64,000 nt of DNA from Chelonoidis abingdonii (Eukaryota; Chordata; Testudines; Testudinidae), in NCBI RefSeq assembly GCF_003597395.2, contig NC_133776.1, forward strand, positions 34,166,155 to 34,230,154. Direction: 5' to 3'. The number at the start of each line of letters is the position of its first letter. Positions within the stretch are counted from its first letter, which is position 1. Below the pieces are notes generated by a model, which saw nothing but the letters and a program-made list of their open reading frames with translations, was not told where the DNA came from and did not search any database. Below, one piece after another: positions 1 through 61,185 of this stretch. Made by a program: the position numbers and the translations under genes.

Positions 1-66
1 CTGTTTTGGGCAATACTAATTGTGGGTGTTCTGCTGAGGGTACTCAAGTACAGAACCTTACCCTAA

Positions 67-49127
<49,061 letters not shown>

Positions 49128-49440
49128 TCACAATGAAAAATGCAATGTCTGCCTGTTACAGCAAAGAGAAAATCATGATTCTTTTCTAAATGTATCACCT
49201 GAGTCAAGGAAACGTGTTACGCCTTCTTGTTGTAGAAAAACAGCTTGCAGATTATAAACAAAGACACTTGGTTGGTATTCATTAAAGGCCCAATGGACTT
49301 AAAGTGATCAGGCCCTAAAAAGTTGTTGTGACAAGGTTTCTTTAGCAAGTTCTTGTTTAAATTATCATTTCTTTGAGTGAAGTTTTTAACTTGCTTTGCT
49401 GTGTGAAATTTAAAAAAGGGATGTTTTTCCAGGCTGGAAC

Positions 49441-49446
49441 AATAAA
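49441..49446 (+). promoter_or_regulatory. Candidate polyadenylation signal, proximal
   Basis: AATAAA, 314 bases after the stop codon, followed by a GTGTGTAT stretch at about 49473-49480 that could be the downstream GU-rich element. Confidence 0.55.
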
Positions 49447-50271
49447 TGTCGCTGTGCAGTTTAATATCGGGCTGTGTGTATCCATCTAGCTAAGTCTGCA
49501 GTTTTTTTCCTCCAAAGACAAGTTTTGTACATAAGTACAGAAATTACAATACACATGTATTTGACAAATCTAGTTTAGTAGACTAGTTCTGTGTACCTTC
49601 ACATGCCTCTGATTTTTCCCTTCCTCTTGTATTGTCTGATGTGCAATTCACTTGGTTCTTTTTTTGTGTGCAACACTCAGTTGTTACATTTTGGTTAGCA
49701 TGGGCATTTATTGCTCCATGTTTTCTCTCAAATTAAGATATAATTTAAATTTTACTGAATTAAAAATATATATTGTCAATATAATTCAGCCTTTGTAATT
49801 AGGTAGAGCTTAGTTTTAACTTAGTAGTAGGATATATTGGCTACAGTCTTTACCAGATGACACTCTAGAACTGTTTACACAGTGATTCAGGCAACAAAAG
49901 CCTCTTACCCAGAGGCTGGGAAGAATTCCTTTCTTCTATGTAGTTGAAAAATCAACAGATTGGGCTGGCCATTATTTATTATTATAAGGCCAGAACATTT
50001 CAAATTGATGTATAGTTTTTTAAAAGACAGATTAGCAGTTTTATTCCCTGTTCAAGTAAACAAACATTTCTTATTCTTGACTTCAGTTCCTGTTTACTTT
50101 TCTAGCCTCCCTCTTTGCCCCCTAGTGCTAGCTTGGAACAAACAGTTCAGCCTTTGTCTTTTGACACAGATAAAGCACCTGTAAGCAATGCTCTGTCCAA
50201 CTGTTTTATGTGCTGATTTCTCAAATCTGCAATAATTTACTTCATCAGGTTAATGTTTTTACCTGAATATA

Positions 50272-50277
50272 AATAAA
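50272..50277 (+). promoter_or_regulatory. Candidate polyadenylation signal, middle
   Basis: AATAAA in AATATAAATAAAAAAG. Confidence 0.45.
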
Positions 50278-51116
50278 AAAGTTTGCTTCACCTTTTTGCT
50301 CATAGTTTTGTACTGTATGCATAAGTTCAATTGTGTAAATTATTTCAACACGAGTAAATCATCTTAAATCTCCTTGGCCATCTGCCCACATGTTGTGGAT
50401 GATTTACTATTAAAAGAAGAGTTTGTAAGATCTGCTATTTAACTTAGATAATGGTTGATAAAGAGGAAGGAAACAATTTCCTTTCTACGGGTTCAAAAAC
50501 AAATGGACTATTCCAAACATTCCTGAGATGCACATGCTATAGTTCATCTCTATGAAAATCTGATAAATAGCTAATTGCTTTATTCAACTTTGAGAAATCA
50601 AAATTAATTTCAGTGCATAGCAATTGTTGAAAACTCTGGTTAATCAGTTAAAATTTCCCCTAAACGAATAATTTTTTTATTTAGCTGAAAAACTTGTACT
50701 TGGAAAAAATGTATTTCAATACATGTAACTGACATTCTTTACAGCTAAAATTCACAGAATTACATGTGGTTGCTCAAACCAGGTACCATAGAACTGTAAT
50801 GCAAACTTGTCATGAGCAGTCGAATGTGAAATCATTGCACAAAGAATCTGATAACTGAGCAGTTTAACTATCATATTAAAACTGAATGAAGGCGCTTCAC
50901 ACTGTACATATAATATTGGTAGTGCAGAATGTGGCAAAGATTTCGTAAGTTAAAGGCAGTGTTTAAAATATGGACTGGTGTTTAAAATTGTTCTGAAAAC
51001 TTGATCAAACTGAGCACAAAGATGCGTGTTTATAGTGTGTGGATAGCAACTTGTTCATTTTTTAAGGTTCTATATTTTAAAAAAAAACTGACTTGTGTAA
51101 AAAGCTAATATTTTGT

Positions 51117-51122
51117 ATTAAA
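51117..51122 (+). promoter_or_regulatory. Candidate polyadenylation signal, distal
   Basis: ATTAAA in TTTTGTATTAAAATATC, with GTATTGATATTTTTTT downstream. The variant hexamer is commonly used in vertebrates. Confidence 0.5.
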
Positions 51123-51140
51123 ATATCATCTGTATTGATA

Positions 51141-51848
51141 TTTTTTTACCCACGTTGTCTCCCTACAGAATCTGGCTTTCATTGACTTGAGGAGTTTTCA
51201 AATTTGAAAGAGCCATTGTCTGATAGCTGAAAGTCTATTACAGTCTGGTCCTGTGCAATCTGGTGACTGTTCAATGGCCTATGTGAAAACAAGATGGTGG
51301 TGGTCTCAGTCCATTTGCTTGTGGATGAATGTTCACTTCACAAAATTAATACTAGAGTTTAGCATTGACTCATATTTTGTGTCAGTTTCAGTGGATAGAC
51401 CACAGATTGATTGGGCTTCAAAACTGAACTGACCGTAGCCTTGTAGATTTGTTCCATGGCAGTATTGGGACACATTGGTGAGGCAGTGTGGGGAAGTCTT
51501 CATGGCCTGTGACTGCTGTACCTCTTTTGTGGATAAACTGAAGACTGTAGTTTCCATGATGAGAAGCACCTTTTCACAAGCTCTAAATTTTAAACATATG
51601 TCTAAGATTTCTTCAGAAAATTATGGGGTGATAGATTATGCACTGGGGTTAACTCTCTTTTCAGAAAGAGTGGGTTCAAAGAAGGGGTAATTCACATTCA
51701 GCATTTAATTTGGCAGACACATCCTAATCCCTAATGAGTATTTGTCAACGGCATACAATTCAATACAATAGGCAGTCTGCTCAGCAGTAGAGCTCCTAGC
51801 AGCGTGGTTATAGTTCAGGAGTAACGTTCTTTGCAATCTGAGAAATTT
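51141..51848. other. 3' flank, no recognised element
   Basis: About 700 bp between the distal polyadenylation signal and the first MITE. Open frames at 51333-51569 and 51475-51690 overlap on opposite strands and have no recognisable protein. Confidence 0.55.
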
Positions 51849-52082
51849 AGGCCTTATCTACCTGGTTAAATTGTACTGGTTTTATACATGTATAGCCCCC
51901 CACCCCACATACATACTGTGTGAATATTTTTATTCTAGTTTATGCCCCTTTCCACACAAGAAACTAAACTGCAAAAAGGCAGACTTATTCTGGTATAAGT
52001 TTCAATAGTGGATTTTACACCTGTAACTAATCTGTTTTTTAAATTAACACCTTACGTTACACCGGGTAGACAAGGCCTTAGA
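51849..52082. mobile_element. MITE with TAGGCCTT(A/G)TCTACC termini
   Basis: The left end TTTAGGCCTTATCTACCTGG and the complement of the right end TAAGGCCTTGTCTACCCGG are inverted termini of about 30 bp. It is 234 bp and non-coding. The target duplication is unclear. It is the same terminus type as the two other TCTAC MITEs. Confidence 0.8.
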
Positions 52083-52377
52083 AATCCTGTCGACTCTAGA
52101 CCTAGTGCTTGTCAAAGGCATTAATCTATCACATCCTGATCTCTAAAATCACTCAATTTATAAGAAATTTTTTTATAATTAAACTTGCATTATGGGGAAG
52201 TTTTAAAAGCTATAAAGCATGTACAGATAACATAAAAAGAGTAAACCTATAGAAAGTAATGCATAATGGCAAATTTTAACTCATTATATTTAAAGATTTT
52301 CTTCATATGCAGATTGCCCTCTTAAATTTAACTTCTTATCCTTTCGGGTGTTCAGTGCTTGCTAAAAAAATAAAACT

Positions 52378-52612
52378 CCGGGCTGGTCTACACTGGGAAA
52401 TTTGCATCAGCATAGCTGCATGGAAAATCCACCTGCTTGACAGATGTAGCTGTGCCACCTAATCCCTAGTATAGACAGTGTTTCTGTTAACCTACCTACT
52501 GCCTCTTCAGGGAGGTACAGTGATGGGAGAACTCCTCTTGTCACTGTACTATGTCTCTACATTGAAGAGCTACAGCAATGCAGCTGCAGTTTTAAGTGTA
52601 GACGTACCCTAA
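52378..52612. mobile_element. MITE (TCTACACT-type termini)
   Basis: The left end CGGGCTGGTCTACACTGGG is matched by the complement of the right end GGGTACGTCTACACTTAAAA. Internal CAGGGAGGTACAGTGATGGG and GGAGAACTCCTCTTGTC resemble the family seen at 21063-21303. 235 bp, non-coding. Confidence 0.75.
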
Positions 52613-54630
52613 GAATACATGCCTAACATCAGTGGTCACCTTGGGTTTTTTGTTACCTCATTCTTCAGCATTATCTTATATGTCATCCACTCAGACTGTG
52701 AGCTCCTAGGAGCATGGTCCTTGTTCATATGCTTGCCTATGAAATGCACATCTGTCATTAGCTCTCCCCTAGTCAAGACATTTAAGCTATTCCTCTCTCC
52801 CTGCAGATACTGGAGGCAGTTTAGACTTGTCCAGAACTTCAGGCTTTAGTGTCACACTGTCCACCCTCAACCATATTGTCTTCACCTATGTAAACAGACT
52901 GTCAGATCAGTCTCCCTGCCTTTCTTGTTTCCATCCCAGCTTTCAAAGCCAAACTTGGGGGCAGCACTGAGCAGTCATTTCTCCCTTTTCCTGCATTTAG
53001 GGGACAACTCTTTGAGGGATTAGTCACTTCCCTCAATTTTTCTCCTACCCTGAAGAGGGTGGAGATTGCCGAATAGAAAAAGTAGGCCACATGGAGCTCC
53101 ATCTGTGACAAGACCCCCTGAAGAGCCATTGAAAGGGTTTGCACTGCAATAATTTTTCTGGCCCATAGAAGTTTGGGCCCAGATTTTTTGTATATAGGCA
53201 TTTCTGTGCTCAGAGTTGCAACTACTGTCATTAGAAGGAATTGATTTAGGAGCCTAAATCTCCTTTTCTAAAAGGATTTAAGTAATAGAGCCAAATCCCA
53301 TTGACAGTCATACCTACGTATATCCTCATGTACCTTAAAAACTCTGGGCTTTGGTCATAGTAGTACCTGGTAGCCACACACACCGTCCCCACATGCTAAG
53401 ATTCCTCCAGAGGCACCTTTGGAAGGGTGGGTCAGTCCTTACCAGCAAACTCTGATCATTTCTGATGAAGAATCTTTGGGTGAGAAGTCTAAATATGCTT
53501 CTAAAATTTGCCTTAGTTTAGCCCATATGTCCAGGGGAAAGATCCCAAGTCTCTTAGTGGTAACTGAGGCAATTACCAAGAAATTGGGGTTATTAGGGGA
53601 TATTCCTTCTTACCAGTTAAAAATAAATAAATAAAACCTCGCAATACATGGGAATATTCTCTTCCCCACTATTCATGACGCGCTTCCACTCCAGTTATAA
53701 AGTGAGGATGAGCTAGACAAGGACTTCTTTACCTCTGCTCCACCATGCTCTGATCCAGGAGGCAACTCCTTCTAAAGTTGCTAGTTTTATGTATGGGCAC
53801 CCTTCTCCCACATGGAAACTTAAGCCAAAAGGGCTAAAAATAAATGAAAACAAACCCATATAAGCTATTCATCCTCACCTCCTTTCATGAGCAACTTCTC
53901 CCTTTGAGACCGATTTCTCTGCTTTGAATTACAAACCCGAACCTCAAGCAGCAGGTTTTCCCCATAGATAATTGAAATCATGTTGAGAAAGATGGTATCC
54001 CTCAGCTAGTGCCAGCTAGAGAGGGAGAATTCTTCTCCCTTATCCCATCAACAGTATAGATTGTCCTGCAACCATCTGCCATCTTTGTCTGAGCCAGCAC
54101 TAAGGTCTACCTGCTTTTACCATCTTTAATGCAATCAATCCATTGCTTCCTCAGTGTTTTTCCTAACACCCTCTCCTGCCATGCTATCTTCCCCTTCAGT
54201 CATCCTTTGTATGTATCCAAACATCATGGACTTTGACTTCCACCCTAATACTTCCATTTTGAAATCTGTCTCTTTGTGTAACTCCTCTTATGGGGTGAAA
54301 ATGTCCTCTCCAACACCTGTAGGGCTTGAACCTACTGTCGCCCAGACTTTTGCATCATACAGCATTGCAGTGTGTGCCATTGTTCTGCACAGTTCTGAAC
54401 TTTTGGTCTCCAGGGGCATATGCTTGTTATACATAACACTGAAGAGTATATTATTCCACACTCCTCCGGCACCCTCCAGTCTGGAGTCTCTCATGTTCAA
54501 GCTCAGTCTTTGTGAATTAGCTGCCAAATTACTAGTACTGGTCATCTGGTTCATTCCATTAATCTCTGTCCAATTTCCCTGTGGCACCTCTCCAACTAGT
54601 AAATTTAACCAGTTAGATAAGGCCTAAAAT
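52613..54630. other. 3' flank, unassigned
   Basis: About 2 kb without a feature I can name. A + strand frame of 157 codons at 54154-54627 has no recognisable family. On the minus strand at about 54315-54326 there is a B-box-like GGTTCAAGCCC, see findings. It may be old transposon sequence. Confidence 0.5.
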
Positions 54631-54825
54631 TGTTTGAGTGGCTCTGCACATTACCACTTGTGGGTTCTATGGCACTTCGCAGTACCTTGTGGCAGAACCC
54701 TCTTCTCGCAATGTTAACTAACGCACTCTTGCACCCCGTCCCTCTCCTCAGCATCCTGACACGCTGAGGGTGAGGCTGTAAAAGAGGCAGAATGCCCTCC
54801 CCACCTCAGTTCCTCCCAACCATAT
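54631..54825 (+). repeat. Copy F left inverted terminal repeat
   Basis: Inverted match to 58393-58660: AGCATCCTGACACGCTGAGG against the complement of CCTCATGTTCAGTATG and neighbouring bases. Confidence 0.8.
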
Positions 54826-54959
54826 GCCAAGATGGATGTGAATATCTCCAGTTCTTCGAAGCGGAGAGTAGTTTTCTACAAACTTTAATTAGTGTTAGCT
54901 TACAGTATGTCAGTAATTAGTGAGGGTTTTCCCCAGTCTCAGGGAATGGTGAAATAAAA

Positions 54960-57254
54960 AAAAAGCTGAAAAAGCCAGGCATTTGAAAGGTTTGTTTCCT
55001 GCTGGCCCTCTTCCCAATATCAGATGACCACATGTGGTGCCTGAACTGTTTGGGAGAAGGCCACTCATCCTCTGTCTGTCTGATCTGCTTGACTTTCACC
55101 TCCAGAGCCCACAACACAAGAAGATTCATATACAACTCCTCCAGCTTAAGGAAGTCCTCCAAGCTACCCTATCTAGATCTGTTTAGACTTTGGTTCCAAG
55201 CTAAGGAGCCAGCCTTAGCCCCACTGGCCTCCATCTGTTCTGGTCAACTGCAGGGTTCCAAGAAGTCACAGCCTCTATCAAGGATGGACTCTGTTCCTGC
55301 AGCTCCCCCAGTCAAGCCCCTGAGGAAACACATGCCCTAAGCAAGGGCTGTGTGGTTGGATCCCGCTGCCCTTGTTCTGGAAAAGTAAAAAATGAGTTCA
55401 GCTACCCTTGCTCATGCCATACCTCATGCCTCACCATGATCTCACTCTGATGCCAGTGTCATTTCCAACTGCCTTTTCCAGATCCTGGAAAATGGATGTA
55501 GATGATGCCTCTGAATGAGGACCATCAGTGCCTTCAGTTCCAGATGTTGCAGCACTGAGGAAAAAGAGGCAGAGGAGCAAGATGGCCAATGTTAGCAGTG
55601 CCTGTTCCCGTGAATCCTATCTGTCTGATTCTGGTAAGGCCACCACTGTTCTGAAGCAGAGACCTATTCCAACTCCAGTTTCAGTAATGGAGATGAGCCC
55701 ATCTGTATCTTCATATCTTCTGTCATTTCCTGAGCAGCTTCCTTTTCCAGACAGTTCCGTCACTGTGATGGCCCAGGTCCACCCTTCAGCTCTAGTGCAT
55801 GCCCTGAATCTGGGTGTGATGTATGTGGTGCACAAAAGGAGGCAAGTGCCCTTGGTTTCATGGTTGTCATCCTTTTCATCTCCCATTACGAAGAAGAAAC
55901 CAGATCCCATTGCTGGTCCTCTCCTGGAATACCTTCTGATCCCTCTTCCAAGGACTCCATTAGAGTCTCCACAAAGAACTAGATCCCCATCCTCCTTCTG
56001 GAATCCCTGTTACATTCATTTTCGGCTCTGGACCTGCTCCCTCTTCAGAAGGATAGGGGAAAGATAGAGACCTATAGCAAGGTTGGACCACTCTTTGGTC
56101 CTCCCCCTATTGGCATGTCCCAACCCCCAGTGCAGGCTTGGGGACTTATTGGGTACCATTTCTGGACATCTTCATTTTCCTTCCTTGTGGATGGTGTTTC
56201 ATCTGCAAAGAATCCAAAAGTCCAAAAATCCTTGGACCTGCTTTTCCTGGATCTGTTGATACTATAGCTAGTGCTACCTGTGCAGTTCCATGGTCTGGTG
56301 GATCATGTACTGCCTACTTTGATTCTCCTTGTGGTGCCAGTGGAGGAAACGTCCTACCTGATACTCAATATCCTTGGTGTCAGAGCCACCCCTTGAGTAG
56401 TGTGAATTGAGCCACAGGGCTCCATGCTTCGATAAAATTGGGACAATCCTGATATTTAGCCCTTTGTCCCATGTCCCGAGCGATGTATGACCAGGACACC
56501 ATTTGTCCTGAAACACAGGTGAGGTGGAGGAGCGGACTGAGGAGGCGAATAGGGAGGCAAGCAGCAGGCAAGCGGATGGCAAGGAGACTAGGGGGGGAGG
56601 CTGATTTGTCCTGGGCCCCGCATCCCCCCCCCGGGACATCCTACTTGGTGTTACTGCAAACCGTAAGATATCACTCCTCCTCTTGAATGGTTTGTTTCAG
56701 CCAGCCAAATCTATGGTCCAATCTTCCCTCTTGTCAACCTCAATCTCTAAAAGGGTGGACAAACTGTACCAGATGCCCTCTGAAGGTTTCTTATATTTCC
56801 ATAACCACCTTGTGCCTAGCTCACTAGTGATGGCTGCTGTCAGCAACAGGCTGAGGTCTGAAGAACCACACTGCACCCTAGGTGATTGGGGGGTGGGGAG
56901 GACTGACACAGTGGGGAGAAAGGTGTTCTCGTACCTTGGTATCGGGGTGAGAATTATCTGGCAGTCACAGCCCATTACCAACTTGATCTGTGTGAGATGT
57001 CATCCTTTCTCCAGGGCCTTCCTGATGATAGGAGAAGGTTGGCAAACACCATCTTATTGGATGGCCAGAATGTAGCCATGCATTCCCTCAGGGCCTCCTT
57101 TGTTGCCTCAGATTCTGCTGCCAGAGCACTGACATCAGCCGTGATCATCAGGAGGCATGCATGGCTTTGGTCGTCTTCTCTAGCTATGGATGCTATAAGT
57201 GAGATGGAAGATCACCCATTTGAAGTGGGGAGGTCTATACAGGGAAAAGACTGA
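54960..57254 (+). pseudogene. DIRS gag-like remnant, copy F (with Cys/His cluster)
   Basis: The N-terminal part at 55032-55085 reads MWCLNCLGEGHSSSVCLIC, a C-x2-C-x4-H-x4-C-x2-C pattern that could bind zinc. A 102-codon stretch (55032-55340) and a 179-codon stretch (55528-56067) are open; stops separate them. The C-terminal block at 56997-57254 reads FLQGLPDDRRRLANTILLDG, then ASDSAARALTSAVIIRRHAW, the hallmark of this gag family. A GA/G-rich patch lies at 56518-56640. Function as nucleocapsid protein is inferred from element class, not shown. Confidence 0.7.
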
Positions 57255-57789
57255 TTGATTTAATAGAAAAACTGAGGGACACAAGATAGACTGCTCGTTC
57301 TCATCCACATAAAGGAGGCCTCCACTCCCTTTCCAATATCAGAGGCATCACTATCCCCAGCCTTCAGCTTCTTACTTTTTGCCCAGTCAGAGACTCAACA
57401 ATACCTACAGAAAGATACCTTTCAAATGAGGTTCCATACCTCAACAGTGCATTTCCTCATCAGTGTCTTCAGCCTCAGTTTTGACAAGATGCCAGAGAGT
57501 CTAGAACCAGCCAACTAGCATTTCTCTACTCCCTCCTTTGAAGACAGGATAGCCCCTTTCATCAACAAGTGGAGGCAAACTACATCAGACCAAAGGTTGG
57601 GTGGTGTCCACTTAAGTTTGTGGACACGGGTTGTGTCAGGAAATAATGTTGCATATCAGCATACTAGAAGTAAGCTGTTCATCTGGCACCTAGAGCATTC
57701 CTTCCTCATCTGCAAGGGAAGGCTTTGTAGGCAGTAATGCACAACACATTTGTAATGCATTATAACAAGGTAGTCGTCATATCTGATCT

Positions 57790-58290
57790 TTTTGATTTTC
57801 ATCATGTGTGATTTTCATATTAATCAGTCTATTTACCATTTCCCCTCTAAAGCGACATTCCTAATAAAGGAGAGTGTCCTCCATACACAGGCTGCTGGAA
57901 GGGTTCTCGCCTATTTTTTGGACAGTACTAAGTTTCCACAAAAGTCTAAACTTTATTTCTTATGTTAAGTACACTAGGGGACATAGTTTCTCAGTCTGTT
58001 CCCCAGTCTGTTCCCCAGTGGAGTAAGCAATATATTGCTGAGTATTACATGCTAGCAGAAGTTTCTAAATCTGCTTCAATTAGACTATATTCCACTATAG
58101 CTGAGGCTAATTCCTGGCTCCAGCCAGTTGCTGAGATCTGCAAAGCTGAAGCCTGGACTTTGGTACACACTTTCACCAAACACTGCACCCTGGATTTTGC
58201 TACTAAAGCTGACAGTAGATTTGACAAGATCGTGCTTGAGTATTCAACTACGACTCTGTTCCCAGCTGCAGGTTAGTCTTAGCAGTGTTT
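57790..58290 (+). pseudogene. DIRS tyrosine recombinase C-terminal remnant, copy F
   Basis: A 104-codon open stretch (57962-58276) reads SIRLYSTIAEANSWLQPVAE then ICKAEAWTLVHTFTKHCTL. It aligns with the recombinase C-terminal box (ICRADT in copy E, DTCKAANWFLMYTF in copy C). The H-x-x-R position reads S-I-R-L. Upstream parts are missing. A tandem CTGTTCCCCAGT duplication lies at 57996-58019. Confidence 0.75.
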
Positions 58291-58311
58291 ATCAATCTTT
58301 CCCATAACTGG

Positions 58312-58392
58312 GAATATGCAGAGCCACTTGAAGAAGAAATGAAGGTTACTTACTTGTAACTAGAGTTGAGATGGCCCTGCATATTCACACTT
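58312..58392 (+). repeat. Copy F internal complementary region
   Basis: GAATATGCAGAGCCACTTGA mirrors the left extremity, and GGTTACTTACTTGTAACTAG then GCATATTCACAC mirrors the right extremity at 58600-58655. The same two-part structure as in copy E. Confidence 0.85.
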
Positions 58393-58660
58393 CCCACTCT
58401 ATCCCTTCTGTCAGGGTCCTTGTAATTGTCTGGCTTTCAGGTGGAAGGAACTGCGGTAGGGATAGTGCTCCACCCCCTTTATAGCCTCATGTTCAGTATG
58501 TCAGGATGCTCAGGGGTCGGGACTGGTGTGATGAGCACTCTAGTTTACGCTGCTTGATATGGCTTGTTGTAAAAGCCTTTTCTAAGTGGCACAGTACCCA
58601 TGAGTGTGAATATGCAGAGTTCTCTTGAAGAACTCTGATTACAGGTAAGTAACTTTCATT
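58393..58660 (-). repeat. Copy F right inverted terminal repeat
   Basis: Ends ACAGGTAAGTAACTTTCATT followed by TTC at 58661-58663, paralleling copy E (AACTGTCCT then TTC). Confidence 0.8.
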
Positions 58661-59689
58661 TTCTCAGACTCAGGCTCTGGAGCAGGATTTGAAAAAATGT
58701 AGCCAAGTTTTCCCCTCCCTACCTCCTGTTAAATTTGAGTCCAGGTGCAGAAAGCTTCCATCTGTCATCCAGATCAAACTGGAGCAGATGCACAAGGACA
58801 AACCTAAGGGCAAATACTTGCCTTCAAAATATGTGCCTTAGACAACAACCATGCTGCACCCATCCTTTGAGGATGCGATCAGGGAGGAATGGAAAACCCC
58901 TGACAAGAGTTAAGCATCTAAGCCAGCATGCACTTAAATACTGTAAGCTGTAAGAGTCAAAAAATGCTAGATTCAGAAATGCTAGAGGACAATGCAATGG
59001 TGGCATCTCAAGCAAAATATGTAATTCTATTTGAAGGGATTTCTTTCCCCACAATCCACTGATAGAAAGATGAAAGCCACACTCAGAAGGCGTTTTGAAG
59101 CTTCCTCAAACCCTTCTCCCTTACAATGTTGCTAGCCACTACATGCTTCACAAGAGCCATCCTCTCCTAGCTGGATGACCTTAAGGCTGTGGAAGATGAG
59201 GACCAACCTGACTTCAGGGCTACTCTTAAGAAAATATCCCTAGCAATAGCCTTTTGAGACAGATGCCTCAATGGATGCAATTAGATTCTCAGCCAGGGCC
59301 ATGGCACCTAGCTCGGCAGCCAGGGACAACATTTGGCAGACACTTATGCCACAGAAATCCTGTGCTCATTCTATTACACCAGCTTTCCTGTCTGGGGGGG
59401 AAATGGCTAAGATTATGGCAGACAGTAACTGTGGCAGATGGAGGCAGTCTCCCTCCTGTGCACAAAACATGCCCCAAGAAGGGACTGCCAGCCCAGTACC
59501 AGGTGAATATGCTCCTTTCATTCATCCATCCATCCTCATAAAAGTACCAGAAGAAAGACAGTAGGTTCACCAGTGGAAAAGCCTGGAACTACAGGTCAGG
59601 TAGCAAAACCAAAGATGGTAGCACCATCTGTAAGAACTCAGTTTGATGACAACCAGATGTGCCTCTGCCAAAATCTGAATAGAGGAGGC

Positions 59690-60240
59690 AGAATTTCCTT
59701 CTCAGGAGAATGGTCTCTGTTGACTACAGACTAGTGGGTGAAAGAGGTAATGAGTTGTGACTATTCCCAGCCTAGAACACTGGACACCGCCCCATCTTTC
59801 ATCTAAAAATCTGATTCCAAATGGAAACAATAGCCAGGTAGCATTCCTGCCCTGAGGGGATTTCCTTGCATCAGTGGACCTAGCAAATGTGTATCTACAC
59901 TCCCCTGTGCCTCTGTACTGCCACCACTACCACCTACTGAGATTTGTGTACAGCATAGCACGCAACCACCACAGAACTCTACCATTCAGCCTTTTGTTTG
60001 CCCCCTATGAACTTCACCAAGATGCTGGTCATAGTCATAGGTCTCAGAGCACTCACCTGCTTTGATCAGCAATCCAACCAAAATAGCAGCAGATGGTGCC
60101 ACAGTTCAGACGCTGAAACAGCTTCAAAAAGTTCCTTGATCCCTTCCACAAGGACAGTTCACCAGAGAGTGGATACAGATGCTTCTGTGACAAAAGTCTA
60201 CCCATCACTAAACAGACTCCAGAAAATCTAGGGCCTAATA
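59690..60240 (+). pseudogene. DIRS reverse transcriptase remnant, copy G
   Basis: The segment SVDLANVYLHSPVP (about 59868-59910) matches the first catalytic motif of RT (the usual D-x-x-x-A-Y), with Asp present. RTLPFSLLFAPYELHQDAG (about 59976-60033) matches LPFGL-APR. The YLDD position is not identifiable. The frame is broken by stops. Confidence 0.7.
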
Positions 60241-61185
60241 TTAATGTTGCTAAGGAACATAAGGCCATCCATAGCTCAGTGTCTCCAGCTACTGGGCCTG
60301 CTGTGTATAGGGGAAAAGATCTCATATCAAGTATTTCTCCTGAAAGTATAGAATCATACACTGGAACATATACAGGACCAGGTGATGCTTCTAAGCCAGT
60401 TACTGGACTCCTCTGAGGGTGAGTAATTCTAAAGAACATTTGCCAGGGTTAATCCAGTATGCCACTAAGACCCATAGGCATTCACTTCAGATGCCAGCCT
60501 CATGGGGTGAAAAGCACACTTGGGACTAAGGACAGGACAAGGCATGTGAACAACCATAGAAAGGAATCAGAACATCAATTTCTTGAAGCTGAGAGCTGTC
60601 AAGTGAGTCCTTCAATAGTTCCACAGCCAACTCAAGGGCAGCCACATTTTGGTCCAGTCAGACAACACTAACACTATGAAGTATCTCATCTACCACTGGG
60701 GAAGTTGGACCTCAACTCTACGTGTAGAAGCAATGGGAGATAATGGATGGGCAGAAGAACCTCTTTTCCATAAGAGCAATACACACAAAAGGGGAAGTGA
60801 ACCAGAAGGCAGACTCACTCAGCAGATATGCAGTCAACTCAGAATGGTGCCTGAATCAGGAAGCCTTCAACTTGATTTCAGAGAAATATGGCCTCCCAGT
60901 AGTTGACCTGTTTGCTAGTCACAAGAACAGAAAGCTGAAGAAGGACTTTAGCAAGGAAGCAGGTCCTAGATCCATGGAGATCAACACACACTCCTACAGA
61001 AGGCCACAAAGCCTGTTTTATGAATTCGCACCACTTCCAGTTTTAGGAAAGGTGAGTCAAAGCAAAGGTAATTGTTCTAGTTCTATGCTGCCCAAGGAGA
61101 TGATGGTTTTTGGATCTGGTAGATTTGTCAGTAGAAAACGCCACTGCATCCACCAGTGAGTTGGGACATCCTTCACCAAGGTCCT

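Larger units (their letters stand above)
49128..51140 (+). other. TRIP12: TRIP12 3' UTR (end inferred)
   Basis: Non-coding, AT-rich and free of recognisable transposons, as expected of a conserved long 3' UTR. Three polyadenylation signals are visible: AATAAA at 49441, AATAAA at 50272 and ATTAAA at 51117. Which are used cannot be decided from sequence. I take the last as the distal end. Confidence 0.6.
54631..58660 (+). mobile_element. DIRS-like retrotransposon copy F (RT/RNase H deleted)
   Basis: Left inverted repeat at about 54631-54825 (TGTTTGAGTGGCTCTGCACA; CAGCATCCTGACACGCTGAG; CAGTTCCTCCC), right repeat 58393-58660 inverted, and internal complementary region 58312-58392. Gag 54960-57254 is the longest preserved gag in the window. 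The region between has only a trace of the RT start (57520-57660, WRQTTSDQ) before a recombinase C-terminal remnant at 57790-58290. Most of RT and all of RNase H are deleted. About 4.0 kb remain of an expected 5.5-5.8 kb. Confidence 0.88.

Noticed and set aside
54154..54627. 157-codon + strand open frame
   Set aside because: Low-complexity hydrophobic composition, no start context and no recognised homology; the opposite strand is also open over 99 codons.
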